From NCBI GenBank assembly GCA_017474285.1, contig JAFVHT010000027.1, positions 1-38,401 on the forward strand: a stretch of DNA of 38,401 bases, written 5' to 3'. The notes beneath the pieces are model-generated. The model was given only the letters and a program-made list of their open reading frames with translations. It was not told the DNA's origin and searched no databases. Made by a program: the position numbers and the translations under genes. Source of the DNA: Acetobacter sp. GTDB taxonomy: Bacteria; Pseudomonadota; Alphaproteobacteria; Acetobacterales; Acetobacteraceae. Of the stretch, positions 36,788 to 38,401 are shown piece by piece; position 1 is the first letter of the stretch, and each line of letters opens with the position of its first letter.

Positions 36788-38401
36788 ATGACGACTTCTC
36801 AGAATTTACCCTTGCTTTTTCCGCTTGATCACTCGTTATTAACGAAAGCGCTTCCTGTGTGTCAGTTATCGTTTGAGGCGCAGCGTGAGCGGAAGGCGGG
36901 ATTAGGTCAAACGCTAACGGGGTTAGGTGTGTATAGGGACGCAAGCCGTTGATAGTTGTGAGGGCGTTGCTGCTGGCGTTATTACTGCCGTGTGGGGAAG
37001 GAGGAGAGGATGTTGGGGGTGCGTTGAGTGTGTTGGAGAAGTTATTGGGGTTTGATGAGGAGAGTTTGGCGAAGCGTGCGTTTGCGAAGACTGTGTCGTT
37101 GAAGGAGATCGTGCAGAGGGTGAGGCTGGAGGAGCCTGGGCGTTATTTGAAAGGTATTCCTGAGGGCGTGGAGCGGTTAGAGGGGGGATATTTTATTTTT
37201 GGGGGTGTGAATGAAGGGTGTGAAGAAGGAGATGGTTTAAGGAAGGAGGCGGTGAGTGAGTATAAAGTTGGTTGGCGGAACGGGTTGAGTGTTGAGGAGA
37301 GATTGGTTGTTTATCGTGCGTTGATAGTGTCGTGTGAGAGTTATGAGGAGAAGTCATTATATGGGAAACGCCCTGAGGAGTGCGAAGAGGGATTTTTGTA
37401 TAGTCATATTTGGGGCGATGTGAATGATTTTTTGGGGACGGACGCGAAGAGCCACGTAGAGTTGGTGGAGCAATTAGGGCAACGCTATGCGGGTCGTCCG
37501 CTGAAGATAGGGGACGTTTTTTGCGGGGGAGGGAGTATTCCGTTTGAAGCGGCGCGTTTGGGATTTGACGTGTATGCGTCTGACTTGAACCCTGTAGCAT
37601 GTATGCTGACATGGGGAGCGTTTTTTCTTGTGGGCGGAGATGCGGCCCAAAGAGAAGCGCTGCAAAGGAAACAAGAACGTATTGCAGAGGAGATAGATGC
37701 ACATATTACGGCGTTGGGGATAGAACACGACGAAGAGGGGAACAGGGCGAAAGCCTATTTGTATTGTACAGAGGTGGAGGACCCTCAGACAGGATATAAA
37801 ATCCCGCTAGCCCCGAGTTGGGTGATTAGTAAGCCGAAGAAAGTGATAGCGGTATTGAAGGCGGATCGTGAGAAGAAGAGGTTTGAGATTGAGATAGAAA
37901 GCGGCGTTTCTGAGGAGAAACTGAAAGAGGCGGAGAAAGGGACGATCCAGAAGGGGATAGTGAGTTATGTGTTAGAGGGGAAACGATATAGTATCCCGTT
38001 GAAGACGTTAAGAGGGGATTATAAGGACGCGAGTGGGAAGAGCCGGAATGCGTTGAGACAGTGGGAGAAGAGTGATTTTACGCCGAGGAAAGGGGATCTG
38101 TATCAAGAACGTTTATATTGTATATTGTGGATAAGCAAGGCGACGGGAAAGACGTATTACGCGGGGGTGACGGAAGGGGATTTAGAGCGGGAGGAGAGGG
38201 TTAAGGAATACGTGAGGGAGCATTTAGGAGAGTGGCAGGCGAAGGGGTATGTTCCTGAGGATGAGATAGAGACGGGTCAAGAGACGGAACGTCTAACGAG
38301 AGAGAAAGGGTATAGGTATTGGCATCAGTTATTTATGCCGCGTCAAATATTGAGTGGTTCTGCGTATATGGAGAGGGCGAAAGAGGAGGCGGGCAGTTTT
38401 G
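36788..38401 (+). pseudogene. DUF1156-type DNA methyltransferase, frameshifted near the N-terminus, 3' end beyond the window
   Basis: From ATG 36788 (or 36782) the frame encodes LTKALPVCQLSFEAQRERKA and GLGQTLTGLGVY, then AGG GAC and a stop at 36950. The frame shifted by one base continues at once with GRKPLIVVRALLLALLLP and stays open to the window end (36937-38401). So one G appears to be missing from the GGG at 36936-36938. The body carries the SAM-binding motif DVFCGGGSIPFEAARLGFDV (about 37513-37572), ASDLNPVACMLTWGAFF, and KAYLYCTEVEDPQTGYKIPL, with APSWVISKP following, all characteristic of DUF1156 adenine methyltransferases. The catalytic NPPY would lie beyond the window. Codon use is rich in AGG, GGG and GAG, unlike core genes, suggesting horizontal transfer. 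Related genes usually sit with DUF499 ATPases and helicases in defence loci. Confidence 0.75.

Noticed and set aside
36750..36944. Minus-strand 64-codon frame
   Set aside because: It covers the N-terminal coding part of the methyltransferase and has no similarity or ribosome-binding site.
37193..37728. Two long minus-strand open frames opposite the methyltransferase
   Set aside because: They are shadows of the G-rich coding strand; the plus-strand frame carries a clear SAM-binding motif and DUF1156 features.

Overview
The window reads as a chromosomal segment of an alphaproteobacterium. The family Acetobacteraceae (order Rhodospirillales) is the best guess. This rests on a GapR/DUF2312 protein, the rplU-rpmA-obgE-proB cluster, the basic tail of L21, an alpha-type porphobilinogen synthase and general protein similarity. 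No 16S rRNA gene is present, so the family assignment is an inference. Base composition is moderately AT-rich, with intergenic stretches and one accessory block visibly richer in A+T.

Layout. Positions 1-2840 hold two tandem class I aminotransferases. Next come tRNA-Asn, panC (minus strand), dnaE, a Rieske oxygenase of unknown substrate, and a translation/repair block (rpsB-tsf, recO-parC) with a structured rpsB leader. A convergent terminator separates parC from minus-strand hemB and an APC amino acid permease. glyA (plus) converges on the RNase P RNA gene (minus). A small membrane protein, gapR and a membrane-anchored charged-repeat protein follow. Then comes the minus-strand operon rplU-rpmA-obgE-proB, with two apparently frameshifted cysteine-containing microgenes downstream. 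tRNA-Ser(CGA) and priA end the core block.

From about 27.9 to 31.5 kb the DNA is AT-rich and accessory. It holds unknown genes, gene remnants and a GNAT-fold (BioF2/CelD-like) acyltransferase whose coding sequence contains a run of 11 G. This block lies between priA and xerC. xerC is followed by a toxin-antitoxin locus whose toxin is a frameshifted, 5'-truncated remnant while the antitoxin is intact. After a gene-poor 600 bp come a secreted protein with two retropepsin-like domains, a small acidic protein and the ammonium transporter amtB. The window ends inside a DUF1156-type DNA methyltransferase of the kind found in phage-defence loci. It has a clear frameshift after about 50 codons and a G-rich coding strand unlike the core genes.

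The core genes are housekeeping: replication, translation, tRNA processing, cofactor, proline and heme synthesis, and one-carbon metabolism. The points of interest are the accessory block, the homopolymer G tracts that could give phase variation, the decayed toxin and the broken defence methyltransferase.
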